Assembly (NCBI RefSeq): GCF_020379485.1
Contig: NW_026016655.1
Span: 267,501 to 331,500, forward strand
Length of the DNA: 64,000 nt
Direction of reading: 5' to 3'
Origin: Brassica napus
Taxonomy: Eukaryota > Streptophyta > Magnoliopsida > Brassicales > Brassicaceae
The notes under the pieces were generated by a model that saw nothing but the letters and a program-made list of their open reading frames with translations, was not told the origin of the DNA and searched no databases. Of this stretch, positions 9,476-20,700 are shown piece after piece. Position 1 is the stretch's first letter. Every line of letters starts with the position of its first letter. The position numbers were made by a program, and so were the translations under genes.

Positions 9476-11026
9476 ATGATGTTTGGTCTTCATAGGAAAA
9501 GTAGCAAGGAGAAATCCCCACAACAAACTATCTCTCAATCTTCATTTAAATATTCTTTAAATAATTTTGATGAGTTTGTTAGTGTGCAAGATAGGCCAAA
9601 CAGGAGGTGCAATGAACCTTTCATGTCGTCCCAAGGTGAAGCTGATCCAAAGAGGCGTTTGCTTCAGTTTGATGTCCAAGAGTTTTGTGATAACTTTGTG
9701 GAGGAAGGGGTGAAAACCCTCAAGGACGTCAACCAGACCCATAAGAAGAGCACATCCACACGTGCACCTGTAGCTGAGCCATCCTTATTCATCAGCAAGA
9801 AATCCAAAGGTAAATCTGAAACCTATGTTGAGGAGTTGAAAGATTTTTCAGATTCTTTACCCATCTATGATGAATATGGTGAAGAGCCAATTGAAAGCTT
9901 GTTTTCTTGTGAGAAAAATTGTGATCTTCCTTCTCTTGAACCTGAGTTTGTAACTGATATTGAACATGCTATTGTAGAACTAACCATTTTGCAACCGGAG
10001 CATCCGAGTAGTCTTGTTTTCTCTCCACAGGTTTTGGATGAAGAGCCACTAGATTTACCACATCAAGGACCTTTTCTTGACACTAGGATATCTTTTGATG
10101 AAGATCTAGATCCTATCTTTGATGAGGAGGACAAACCTGGTCCAGTCTTTGATGAAGAAGCAACAAACATCACATCCATCGCTATGGAGAGCCATCTTTG
10201 CTTTGATCCCGGCACAACTCCTGACCCTTTGTCTTTTGAACTTCAAGCGCACTGTGAGCAATCTGATTTGCTTAATTCTTAGCCTGATATGTTTGTTAAG
10301 ATCAGTTCTCTTGATGTGATTCGGTTTGGTCTTGAAAAGGTGAAAGAATTTTGTGTTTAAAAATCTGTTTTTGAAAACATGATTAATTCTTTTAAATTGT
10401 TTAAACCTGAGAAATTTCTTGATCAAAAATGGTTTCAAAAAGGCAGTGGCATCAAGTCTGAATTTATTTTGAGTTTTAATCAGTTTTTAAAGCATAGCAA
10501 AGGCTTTGATCGTTTTGAAAAATCTCTTGAGCTTGATTTGAAACAAACTGATTTTTGTGCTAGAAAATCTTTTGATTCGTTTGTTTTCAAAAAGAATAGC
10601 TTTGATCTGAGTTCTTCTAAACATGCAATGATCACTCATAATTTGATTAAAAAGATGCTGGAAAAAAAATCACTTGAAACTGAAATTGATTTTTGTGATC
10701 TTGAGATTTGTGATTATTTTTTGCAGCTTGATCTCTTGAGTTCTGAAAGTGATAAAACATGGTATTCTCTTAGATCAATTCTTGATAATTGTGTTGTTTT
10801 GAGCCTTGATGATATTGTGGTTTACAACACTTTCTTTGAAAAACATCTTGAGTCGTTGATAGTTGATTCTCATTCTGAACTTAAGTTTGTGTGTTCAGAT
10901 GTTGAGCAAGATATGCACGTCTTGAAAATGAATACTATTGTTGCATATCTTGATAAAATTCTGGTCTGTAATGTCTATTTTGATGTGCATCTTGACAAAT
11001 CTGAAATGTGTGCTACTTGTTCTTAG
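9476..11026 (+). pseudogene. E2 acidic ORF, function unknown (two stops)
   Basis: ATGATG opens a 268-codon frame rich in Asp/Glu, with DSLPIYDEYGEEPIESLF, FDEEDKPGPVFDEEA and CFDPGTTPDPLSFELQ. TAG at 10280-10282 ends it. The same frame reopens and runs from an ATG at 10379 for 215 codons, with KFLDQKWFQKGSG and SLDDIVVYNTFF, to 11026. The two parts are probably one ancestral ORF. I see no zinc knuckle, protease or RT. This sequence type recurs in Brassicaceae retroelement proteins, but I cannot assign a function; a divergent gag-region or accessory protein is possible. Confidence 0.6.
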
Positions 11027-11137
11027 AAAAGATATCTTGATTTTTGATTTGAACAAGTATTTGTCTTGGACATTTGATCCTGGTCTTCTAGTGTTTTTTT
11101 TTGAGTATCCAGAAAAGACAGGTTCAGCCTCTGAGAA

Positions 11138-11509
11138 ATGAAAGCATTGACCGTGCCCAACAGCCTGAGATTTGGAGAAGCTTTGTTGTCCAAACCGGAT
11201 ACCTTGGAGATGCCAGCGACAGGGGTTCAGTACAAAGAGGATATCTCAACATTCAGAAGGTCTTTTGTCATGAATCCACTTTCCCTGGAAATACAACTCA
11301 CAAAGGATTCATTGAGGCTTGGAATCATTTTAAAAGCTTCAAGGAGGAAGGAGTTATGTATTCTACGAACTGGAGGTTCTCCAGCACGTCTATCCGCGAG
11401 TACCAGACTTCTAAAGGAGATTCAGGCCCAAGAAAGAAGCGGCCTGAGCCAAAACCGATCCTCCATGAACAAAAGTTTCCAAGGAGAGCAAGCACTGGTG
11501 AACGCCTAA
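11138..11509 (+). pseudogene. E2 downstream ORF segment, unknown
   Basis: In the same frame as 9476-11026, this 123-codon stretch reads protein-like (GEALLSKPDT, MPATGVQYKEDI, FRRSFVMNPLSLEIQLTK). It is separated from the preceding segment by stops between 11026 and 11138. A different frame (11101 onward) is also open here, so codon phase is uncertain. Confidence 0.45.
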
Positions 11510-11661
11510 GGACTTGTGTTCGCAGAACATGGAACCGGACATACTTGAGGGAAACAATTTCAAACCTCCAAGGAAGTTTCTGTCCTAACTTTTCATTCAC
11601 TGAATTTTCCATGAATTTTAAATCCTTTGTATCTCATTTATTCCCTTTTGATACAGGTACA

Positions 11662-12225
11662 ATGGATTTAAGGACAAATCCTTTTGAAGAGGGAGGGAAT
11701 GATGTGCCGCAGTCCACGGATCATTACATGGAACCAATTCAGCATGGAGTTCGGGACGTTCTGAACATTTCAACCGAGGTTCAAGTTTTTCACCGTGCCA
11801 GACTTGACTTGGATCATGCTAGACTTGAGAAAGATCATGCCACACTTGAGAAAGATCATGCCAAACTTGAGAAAGATCATCCCAGACTTGAGAAAGACCA
11901 TGCCAGACTTGACTTGGATCATGACGTTTCACAAAATGATCGAAACTTCTCTCTTTTGGCTCGATTGGCCCATACTGCACGTACCGGCGACCGTAATGAT
12001 GGACTGATCGACCCTTTTGATCAGTTCATGCATTTTGATCAGCCAAATCTTACTAAGGCAAGGATCCTTCACCATTCTGAAGACATAGGACGCACTTGGT
12101 CCAGTCTGGTTCATGATCCGGACATGGTGGCTCATACGGACAGTCCCACATCCGTCCTTCTCCTTACCGCAGTCCATGCTTCAGGATACAACGAACCTGG
12201 ACAGAAGCCGATCAGTCACATTTAA
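11662..12225 (+). CDS. E2 tail ORF with [11 protein letters not shown] and heptads
   Basis: An open frame starts at ATG 11662 with [17 protein letters not shown]. It continues through six heptad repeats and [20 protein letters not shown] and ends at 12225, 17 bp inside the 3' LTR. It matches the post-integrase tail of E1 pol (6320-6993). E2 therefore keeps the C-terminal extension of pol but none of the enzymes. The frame is open upstream to 11101, so the real start is unclear. The heptads could form a coiled coil or multimerisation segment (inference). Confidence 0.6.
   Translation: MDLRTNPFEEGGNDVPQSTDHYMEPIQHGVRDVLNISTEVQVFHRARLDLDHARLEKDHATLEKDHAKLEKDHPRLEKDHARLDLDHDVSQNDRNFSLLARLAHTARTGDRNDGLIDPFDQFMHFDQPNLTKARILHHSEDIGRTWSSLVHDPDMVAHTDSPTSVLLLTAVHASGYNEPGQKPISHI
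11797..11922 (+). repeat. 21-bp coding minisatellite, 6 units (E2)
   Basis: Six in-frame 21-bp units with variants [28 protein letters not shown] and ARLDLDH. Confidence 0.9.
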
Positions 12226-12651
12226 TAATCTGTCTTTATTTTGTTTAATGACTAGATCTAGATCTGGATCTAGATCTACTTTTCTATTTAAATCCTAGAT
12301 CTTAAAAACTCTATAAATATGAAACTCTTTTATTTTAATAAAAAAAAATTGTTTTTGCCTAAAGTTTGAGTTAAAATATTTGTTCTTTGTTTAAGAACTT
12401 GTTCTTAGTTTCTTGGTGAGTCATATCCAAGTAAACACTTCCTCAAATCGTTGGTCTTGTGAGTCATATCAAGCAACGACGAGAGATCCTTCACTTGGTG
12501 GTCTTGTGAGTCATATCAAGCACCATTTGGAGTCGGTAATATCGAAGGCCTTTCCGCAACCTTTGTGCGAACCTTCAATCCATTAAGTTTTCCATCCGTA
12601 GTTCATATCCAAATCTGATCCATTCAAGTGAGCCGATCTTAGGGTCCTTCA
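12209..12651 (+). repeat. E2 3' LTR
   Basis: 443 bp. The first base pair is mutated (CGATCAG instead of TGATCAG). It ends GGGTCCTTCA. TATAAATA is at 12312-12319. An extra GATCTAGATCTGGATC-type duplication lies near 12256. Confidence 0.9.
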
Positions 12652-12776
12652 GCCTTGAATTATAATTACCACTGAGCGCCGGGTAGAATCCTTTGCAGAC
12701 GAATTAAATACGCGACGAGGTATTGTAAGTGGCAGAGTGGCCTTGCTGCCACGATCCCTTTGTCACTAAGATTTGA
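12652..12776 (+). rRNA. 25S rRNA 3' end, part 2
   Basis: GCCTTGAATTATAATTACC continues exactly where 8039 stopped. It runs through GGGTAGAATCCTTTGCAGACG and TATTGTAAGTGGCAG to the 3' terminus near GTCACTAAGATTTGA. About 14 nt are missing before CCCTTTGTC relative to plant 25S as I know it. The next ~26 bp (to 12802, CT-rich) look like the beginning of the 3' external spacer. Confidence 0.93.
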
Positions 12777-12802
12777 TTCTCCCCCTTTCCAATCACACGT
12801 TC

Positions 12803-14695
12803 TGTAACATCCCAGAACCTGAATAGGATCATTGGGACGGCCATGGTTCGAGGAAACGTACTAGTCAGTCTTAGGACATCAAGACAAGCGTTCCATGGCC
12901 AGATTAGAAGGTTAAGGACGAAAGGAAACTTAGACTTAACCTTACACAAGTCGAGAGTCAGCTAGGACGAGTAAGACGGTAGCTGGACGAATGGAAGAGG
13001 TAGCTCGACCAGCTTAACGGAGTTAGGTTAAGCTCACTCCAGCTCAGCCACTACTAAGTCAGCTCCATTAGCTGAACTAGTAGCTCATTCACCTGAGGCA
13101 TCTGGGAGTCAGCTCATCTCAGCTGGACGGACTGTTTGGGTTTCGGTCCGATGGTCCGGGTCCGGGCCGGTGGCGGGCCATGGGGGTCCGGCCATGAGGC
13201 CATGGACCGTTGGGGCTTGGGACAAGTCCATGGGCTAAGTCCAGAGGGATTGGGTAAGGCCTTGGGCCTCTTTCCGACCCAAACCCATGCGGTATTGGTG
13301 AAGGGACGCATGCAGCCGAGAGGGTGTAACCCTTGGTCGATTGTGCCCATCCGCTGGCCAGTCATGCCTGTTCGTGGGGCAAGACTTACCCCCTCATTTT
13401 CTATAAATATGGGGTCCTCTCTGTCGATTTCATTCATCCAATCCAGAGTAATAATACTAAGAGAAATCGTACAGAGAGAAAGAAAGAGCGAGAGAGTTTC
13501 CGGCCAAAGCAAGGTCGTTTGTGTGGTGGATAGGTTTCCGGCGATCTGATTGTTTGAGAAGCAACCTCCGATCAAGTATGGGAGACCGAGAGCAGGAGAA
13601 GAAAATGGATAACCCTGACACGGTTCCGAAGGTACGTGGTGGGCTATGGCTGCATCAGGCCGAACGGACGGTCCTTGTGATCGCACCGCGGCTTTGGTCG
13701 GTTCATCAGACCTAACCGCTCCTCCTCTTCTTGTTTCTATCCGGTCCTTTCTCTTCTTTCTGATTATACACGAAGGGTTGTGCTGGTCGGTTAGACGGTC
13801 GGTTCGAATCGCACCATAGACTGGACGGTTGGGCTAAATGGTTGGTCATGTCCCAAGAGGCACGAGTGGCCAAAGGTCACGAGTTACCAAGGGTTGTGAG
13901 TTACCAAAGGTCAGGAGTTCCAAAGGTTGTGAGTTGCCAAAGGATGTAAGTAACCAAGGGTTACGAACATCAAGAGGTACGAGGACCAAGAGGTACCAAG
14001 GACCGAAGGGGTGCATGTTCCAAACTGTGCCTGTTGAGACAGGTCGTGTCCGTTCCTTAAAGGATTAGACCATGTCTTGTCCGTTGGGACAAGTACATGG
14101 TTCGTCTAAGCCAGGGTAAGAGTCGCAAGGTCCGATCGACCGTTTGGCCTAACCAGATTGGGCGTGAGGCTTACTCGGCCGTTGGATCCAGGCCCATGGC
14201 TGGATCAGGTAAGGAAGTCCGTTGGGCCATTGAGCCGGACTTCAACTAGGCCGGTCGCACCTAGATTCTATCCGGATGGACGGATTGGTCTTCGAGACGA
14301 TCTAGACTATTCATGTGTTCTGTTTATCTATTCTGGACTGTCTATCTGATTCTAAGTCAAGGGGTGGTTGGTTGAATGACTTAGGATTTGGTAGGCAGGT
14401 TCATATCTTTTTATACATATATTGTCCGAGGTTTATCTGTGTTCTAGGAACCAAGCCAAGCATTGTAGAATCGACCAGTCTATTCTCGGTTATGATTAAG
14501 GCTTATCTGGTTGTGGTTTCAGGAACTAAGGATGGTTCTGGTCAAGCCAAGGAGCCGTGAAGGCTCGGTCAGTGAGAGGCTGTGTAACGTGTGGTTAGAT
14601 TATGCTAGGGATGAACTAGTGAATGTCTATGAAACGATTAAGAAGTTGTGTATTGGATCTCATGTTTCTAAGTAATACATTTTATACACATTTAT
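12803..14695 (+). repeat. Partial gypsy LTR (E4-like family)
   Basis: It starts TGTAACATCCCAGAACCTG. Its first 60 bp align with the E4 LTR start read on the minus strand (50792 downward): both share TAGGATC, TTGGGACG and GCCATGG in order. Shared features further in are a run of AGCTGA/CAGCTC motifs and a TATA box TATAAATA at 13402-13409. The expected LTR terminus and a primer site are absent. The sequence passes into spacer repeats at about 14695, so it is a truncated or solo LTR. Short ORFs here are not coding. Confidence 0.65.
13402..13409 (+). promoter_or_regulatory. LTR TATA box
   Basis: TATAAATA in CATTTTCTATAAATATGG; the E4 LTR has the same box on the minus strand at 50191-50198. Confidence 0.55.
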
Positions 14696-14696
14696 A

Positions 14697-17600
14697 CACA
14701 TGGACGTCCTTTGTGTACTGAACAGACAGCCTATGTGGGCCAAAATCACCCGAACAGTCCACGGGAAGGGCCAGCGTGCTGAGTCCAAGGACCAGCGTGC
14801 TGATATGTGTACTGATGGACAGCCACGGACGTCCTGTGTGTGCCGACGGACACACACGAACACCCACAGACGTCCTGTGTGTGCTGACGGACAGCAACGG
14901 ACGTCCTGTATGTGCTGGCGGACATCCACGCACGTCCTGTGTGTACTGAACAGACAGCCCACGTGGGCCAAAATCACCCAAACAGTCCACGGGAAGGGCC
15001 AGCGTGCTGAGTCCAAGGACCATCGTGCTGATATGTGTACTGAAGGACAGCCACGGACGTCCTGTATGTGCTAACGGACACACACGGACAGCCACGGACA
15101 GCCACGGACATCCTGTGTGTTCTGATGGACAGCCACAGACGTCCTGTGTGTGCTGGCGGACACCCACAGACGTCCTGTGTGTGCTGGCGGACACCCACGG
15201 ACGTCCTGTGTGTACTGAACAGACAGCCCACATGGGCCAAAATCACCCAAACAGTGCACGGGAAGGGTCAGCGTGCTGAGTCCAAGGACCAACGTCCTGA
15301 TATGTGTACTGATGGACAGCCACTGGCGTCATGTGTGTGCTGACGGGCACAGACGGACACACACGGACAGCCACAGACGTCCTGTTTGTGCTGACGTACA
15401 CACACCAACGTCCTGTGTGTGATGACTGACACCCATGGACGTCCGGTATGTACTGAACAGACAGCCCACGTGGGTCAAAATCACCCGAACAGTCCACGCG
15501 AAGGGCCAGCGTGCTGGAGTCCAAGGACCAGCGTGCTGATATGTGTACTGATGGACAGCCACAGACGTCCTGTGTGTGCTGACAGACACACACGAATACA
15601 CACGGACACACACGGACAGCCACAGACAGCCACGGACGTCCTGTGTGTTCTGAAGGACAGCTACAGACAGCCACAGACGTCTTGTGTGTGCTGGCGGACA
15701 CACATGGACGTCCTTTTTGTACTGAACATACAGCCTACGTGGGCCAAAATCACCCGAACAGTCCACGGGAAGGGCCAGCGTGCTGAGTCCAAGGACCAGC
15801 GTGCTGATATGTGTACTGATGGACAGCCACGGACGTCCTGTGTGTGCCGACAGACACACACAAACACCCACAGATGTCCTGTGTGTGCTGACGGACAGCC
15901 ACGAACGTCCTGTGTGTGCTGGCGGACATCCACGCACGTCCTGTGTGTACTGAACAGACAGCCCACGTGGGCCAAAATCACCCAAACAGTCCACGGGAAG
16001 GGCCAGCGTGCTGAGTCCAAGGACCATCAAGCTGATGTGTGTACTAAAGGACAGCCACGGACGTCCTGTATGTGCTAACGGACACACACAGACACACACG
16101 GACAGCCACGGACATCCTGTGTGTTCTGATGGACAGCCACAGACGTCCTGTGTGTGCTGGCGGACACCCACGGATGTCCTGTGTGTACTGAACAGACTGC
16201 CGACGTGGGCCAAAATCACCCGAACAGTGCACGGGAAGGGTCAGCGTGCTGATTCCAAGGACCAACGTGCTGATATGTGTACTGATGGACAGCCACTGGC
16301 GTCATGTGTGTGCTGATGGGCACAGACGGACACACACGGACAGCCACAGACGTCCTGTTTGTGCTGACGTACACACACCAACGTCCTGTGTGTGATGACT
16401 GACACCCACGGACGTCCGGTATGTACTGAACAGACAGCCCACGTGGGTCAAAATCACCCGAACAGTCCACGCGAAGGGCCAGCGTGCTGGAGTCCAAGGA
16501 CCAGCGTGCTGATATGTGTACTGATGGACAGCCACGGACGTCCTGTGTGTGCTGACAGACACACACGAATACACACGGACACACACGGACAGCCACAGAC
16601 AGCCACGGACGTCCTGTGTGTTCTGAAGGACAGCTACAGACAGCCACAGACGTCTTGTGTGTGCTGGCGGACACACATGGACGTCCTTTTTGTACTGAAC
16701 AGACAGCCTACGTGGGCCAAAATCACCCGAACAGTCCACGGGAAGGGCCAGCGTGCTGAGTCCAAGGACCAGCGTGCTGATATGTGTACTGATGGACAGC
16801 CACGGACGTCCTGTGTGTGCCGACAGACACACACGAACACCCACAGATGTCCTGTGTGTGCTGACGGACAGCCACGAACGTCCTGTGTGTGCTGGCGGAC
16901 ATCCACGCACGTCCTGTGTGTACTGAACAGACAGCCCACGTGGGCCAAAATCACCCAAACAGTCCACGGGAAGGGCCAGCGTGCTGAGTCCAAGGACCAT
17001 CAAGCTGATGTGTGTACTAAAGGACAGCCACGGACGTCCTGTATGTGCTAACGGACACACACAGACACACACGGACAGCCACGGACATCCTGTGTGTTCT
17101 GATGGACAGCCACAGACGTCCTGTGTGTGCTGGCGGACACCCACGGATGTCCTGTGTGTACTGAACAGACTGCCGACGTGGGCCAAAATCACCCGAACAG
17201 TGCACGGGAAGGGTCAGCGTGCTGAGTCCAAGGACCAACGTGCTGATATGTGTACTGATGGACAGCCACTGGCGTCATGTGTGTGCTTACGGGCACAGAC
17301 GGACACACACGGACAGCCACAGACGTCCTGTTTGTGCTGACGTACACACACCAACGTCCTGTGTGTGATGACTGACACCCACGGACGTCCGGTATGTACT
17401 GAACAGACAGCCCACGTGGGTCAAAATCACCCGAACAGTCCACGCGAAGGGCCAGCGTGCTGGAGTCCAAGGACCAGCGTGCTGATATGTGTACTGATGG
17501 ACAGCCACGGACGTCCTGTGTGTGCTGACAAACACACACGAATACACACGGACACACACGGACAGCCACAGACAGCCACGGACGTCCTGTGTGTTCTGAA

Positions 17601-18650
17601 GGACAGCTACAGACAGCCACAGACGTCTTGTGTGTGCTGGCGGACACACATGGACGTCCTTTTTGTACTGAACAGACAGCCTACGTGGGCCAAAATCACC
17701 CGAACAGTCCACGGGAAGGGCCAGCGTGCTGAGTCCAAGGACCAGCGTGCTGATATGTGTACTGATGGACAGCCACAGACGTCCTGTGTGTGCCGACAGA
17801 CACACACGAACACCCACAGATGTCCTGTGTGTGCTGACGGACAGCCACGAACGTCCTGTGTGTGCTGGCGGACATCCACGCACGTCCTGTGTGTACTGAA
17901 CAGACAGCCCACGTGGGCCAAAATCACCCAAACAGTCCACGGGAAGGGCCAGCGTGCTGAGTCCAAGGACCATCGTGCTGATATGTGTACTGAAGGACAG
18001 CCACGGACGTCCTGTATGTGCTAACGGACACACACGGACAGCCACGGACAGCCACGGACATCCTGTGTGTTCTGATGGACAGCCACAGACGTCCTGTGTG
18101 TGCTGGCGGACACCCACAGACGTCCTGTGTGTGCTGGCGGACACCCACGGACGTCCTGTGTGTACTGAACAGACAGCCCACGTGGGCCAAAATCACCCAA
18201 ACAGTGCACGGGAAGGGTCAGCGTGCTGAGTCCAAGGACCAACGTCCTGATATGTGTACTGATGGACAGCCACTGACGTCATGTGTGTGCTGACGGGCAC
18301 AGACGGACACACACGGACAGCCACAGACGTCCTGTTTGTGCTGACGTACACACACCAACGTCCTGTGTGTGATGACAGACACCCACGGACGTCCGGTATG
18401 TACTGAACAGACAGCCCACGTGGGTCAAAATCACCCGAACAGTCCACGCAAAGGGCCAGCGTGCTGGAGTCCAAGGACCAGCGTGCTGATATGTGTACTG
18501 ATGGACAGCCACGGACGTCCTGTGTGTGCTGACAGACACACACGAATACACACGGACACACACGGACAGCCACAGACAGCCACGGACGTCCTGTGTGTTC
18601 TGAAGGACAGCTACAGACAGCCACAGACGTCTTGTGTGTGCTGGCGGACA
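14697..18650 (+). repeat. Higher-order repeat: four copies of ~1 kb
   Basis: Using the block CATGGACGTCCTTT as origin, starts fall near 14697, 15701, 16674, 17647 and 18651: periods 1004, 973, 973 and 1004. Each block holds four basic units. The 31-bp length difference is one extra subrepeat (two versus one copies of CACCCACAGACGTCCTG). Copies are nearly identical, implying recent homogenisation. Confidence 0.85.
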
Positions 18651-19099
18651 CACATGGACGTCCTTTTTGTACTGAACAGACAGCCTACATGGGCCAAAAT
18701 CACCCGAACAGTCCACGGGAAGGGCCAGCGTGCTGAGTCCAAGGACCAGCGTGCTGATATGTGTACTGATGGACAGCCATGGACGTCCTGTGTGTGCCGA
18801 CAGACACACACGAACACCCACAGACGTCCTGTGTGTGCTGACGGACAGCCACGAACGTCCTGTGTGTGCTGGCGGACATCCACGCACGTCCTGTGTGTAC
18901 TGAACAGACAGCCCACGTGGGCCAAAATCACCGAAACAGTCCACGGGAAGGGCCAGCGTGCTGAGTCCAAGGACCATCAAGCTGATGTGTGTACTAAAGG
19001 ACAGCCACGGACGTCCTGTATGTGCTAACGGACACACACAGACACACACGGACAGCCACGGACATCCTGTGTGTTCTGATGGACAGCCACAGACGTCCT

Positions 19100-20700
19100 G
19101 TGTGTACTGAACAGACAGCCGACGTGGGCCAAAATCACCCGAACAGTGCACGGGAAGGGTCAGAGTGCTGAGTCCAAGGACCAACGTGCTGATATGTGTA
19201 CTGATGGACAGCCACTGACGTCACGTGTGTGCTGACAGACACAGACGGACAGCCACGGAAGTCCTGTTTGTACTGACGGACACACACGGATGTCCTGTGT
19301 GTGGTGATGGACACCAACAGACGTCCTGTGTGTACTGAACAGACAGCCCACGTGGGCCAAAATCACCCGAACAGTCCACGGGAAGGGCCAGCGTGCTGGA
19401 GTCCAAGGACCAGTGTGCTGATATGTGTACTGATGGACAGCCACAGACGTCCTGTGTGTGCTGACGGACACACACAGACACACACGGACAGCCACAGACG
19501 TCCCATGTGTGCTGATGGACAGCCACAGATAGCCGTGAACATCCTTTGTGTGCTGGCGGACACCCACAGACATCCTGTGTGTGCTGACAGAAACACACGG
19601 ACACACACAGACAGCCACAGACGTTCTGTGTGTGCTGACGGACACCCACAGAGGTCCTGTGTGTACTGAAAAGACAGCCCACGTGGGCCAAAATCACCCG
19701 AACAGTCCATGGGAAGGGCTAGCATGCTGAGTCCAAGGACCAGCGTGCTGATATGTGTACTGATGGACAGCCACGGACGTCCTATGTGTGCTGACGGACA
19801 CACACTGGCACACACGGACAGCCACGGACGTCCTGTGTGTGCTGACGGACAGCCACTGACGTCTTGTGTGTGCTGGCGGACACCCACAGATGTCCTGTGT
19901 GTACTGAACAGACAGCCCACGTGGGCCAAAATCACCCGAACAGTGCACGGGAAGGGTCAGCGTGCTGAGTCCAAGGACCAACGTGCTGATATGTGTACTG
20001 ATGGACAGCCACTGACGTCACGTGTGTGCTGACAGACACAGACGGACAGCCACGGAAGTCCTGTTTGTACTGACGGACACACACGGATGTCCTGTGTGTG
20101 GTGATGGACACCAACAGACGTCCTGTGTGTACTGAACAGACAGCCCACGTGGGCCAAAATCACCCGAACAGTCCACGGGAAGGGCCAGCGTGCTGGAGTC
20201 CAAGGACCAGTGTGCTGATATGTGTACTGATGGACAGCCACAGACGTCCTGTGTGTGCTGACGGACACACACAGACACACACGGACAGCCACAGACGTCC
20301 CATGTGTGCTGACGGACAGCCACAGATAGCCATGAACATCCTTTGTGTGCTGGCGGACACCCACAGACATCCTGTGTGTGCTGACAGAAACACACGGACA
20401 CACACAGACAGCCACGGACGTTCTGTGTGTGCTGACGGACACCCACAGAGGTCCTGTGTGTACTGAAAAGACAGCCCACGTGGGCCAAAATCACCCGAAC
20501 AGTCCATGGGAAGGGCTAGCGTGCTGAGTCCAAGGACCAGCGTGCTGGTATGTGTACTGATGGACAGCCACGGACGTCCTATGTGTGCTGACGGACACAC
20601 ACTGGCACACACGGACAGCCACGGACGTCCTGTGTGTGCTGACGGACAGCCACTGACGTCTTGTGTGTGCTGGCGGACACCCACAGATGTCCTGTGTGTA
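19100..20700 (+). repeat. Second higher-order repeat: two copies of 797 bp
   Basis: Landmarks at 19160/19957, 19301/20098 and 19709/20506 are each 797 bp apart. The two copies are nearly identical and differ in composition from the ~1-kb blocks to the left. Confidence 0.8.

Larger units (their letters stand above)
8549..12651 (+). mobile_element. E2: pol-less derivative of the CRM-like family
   Basis: It has a 5' LTR (8549-8985), primer site, leader, three ORFs in one frame plus a tail ORF, and a 3' LTR (12209-12651). No protease, RT or integrase motif is present between the LTRs, so it is non-autonomous. The LTRs match those of E1, so E1-type enzymes could have mobilised it. Together with E3 it lies in the 25S fragment between two GCCTT copies. 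Confidence 0.85.

Noticed and set aside
13114..13686. 190-codon minus ORF and 137-codon plus ORF in the LTR fragment
   Set aside because: They overlap each other across the LTR TATA region and have no recognisable domain. LTR promoter regions are not expected to code here.
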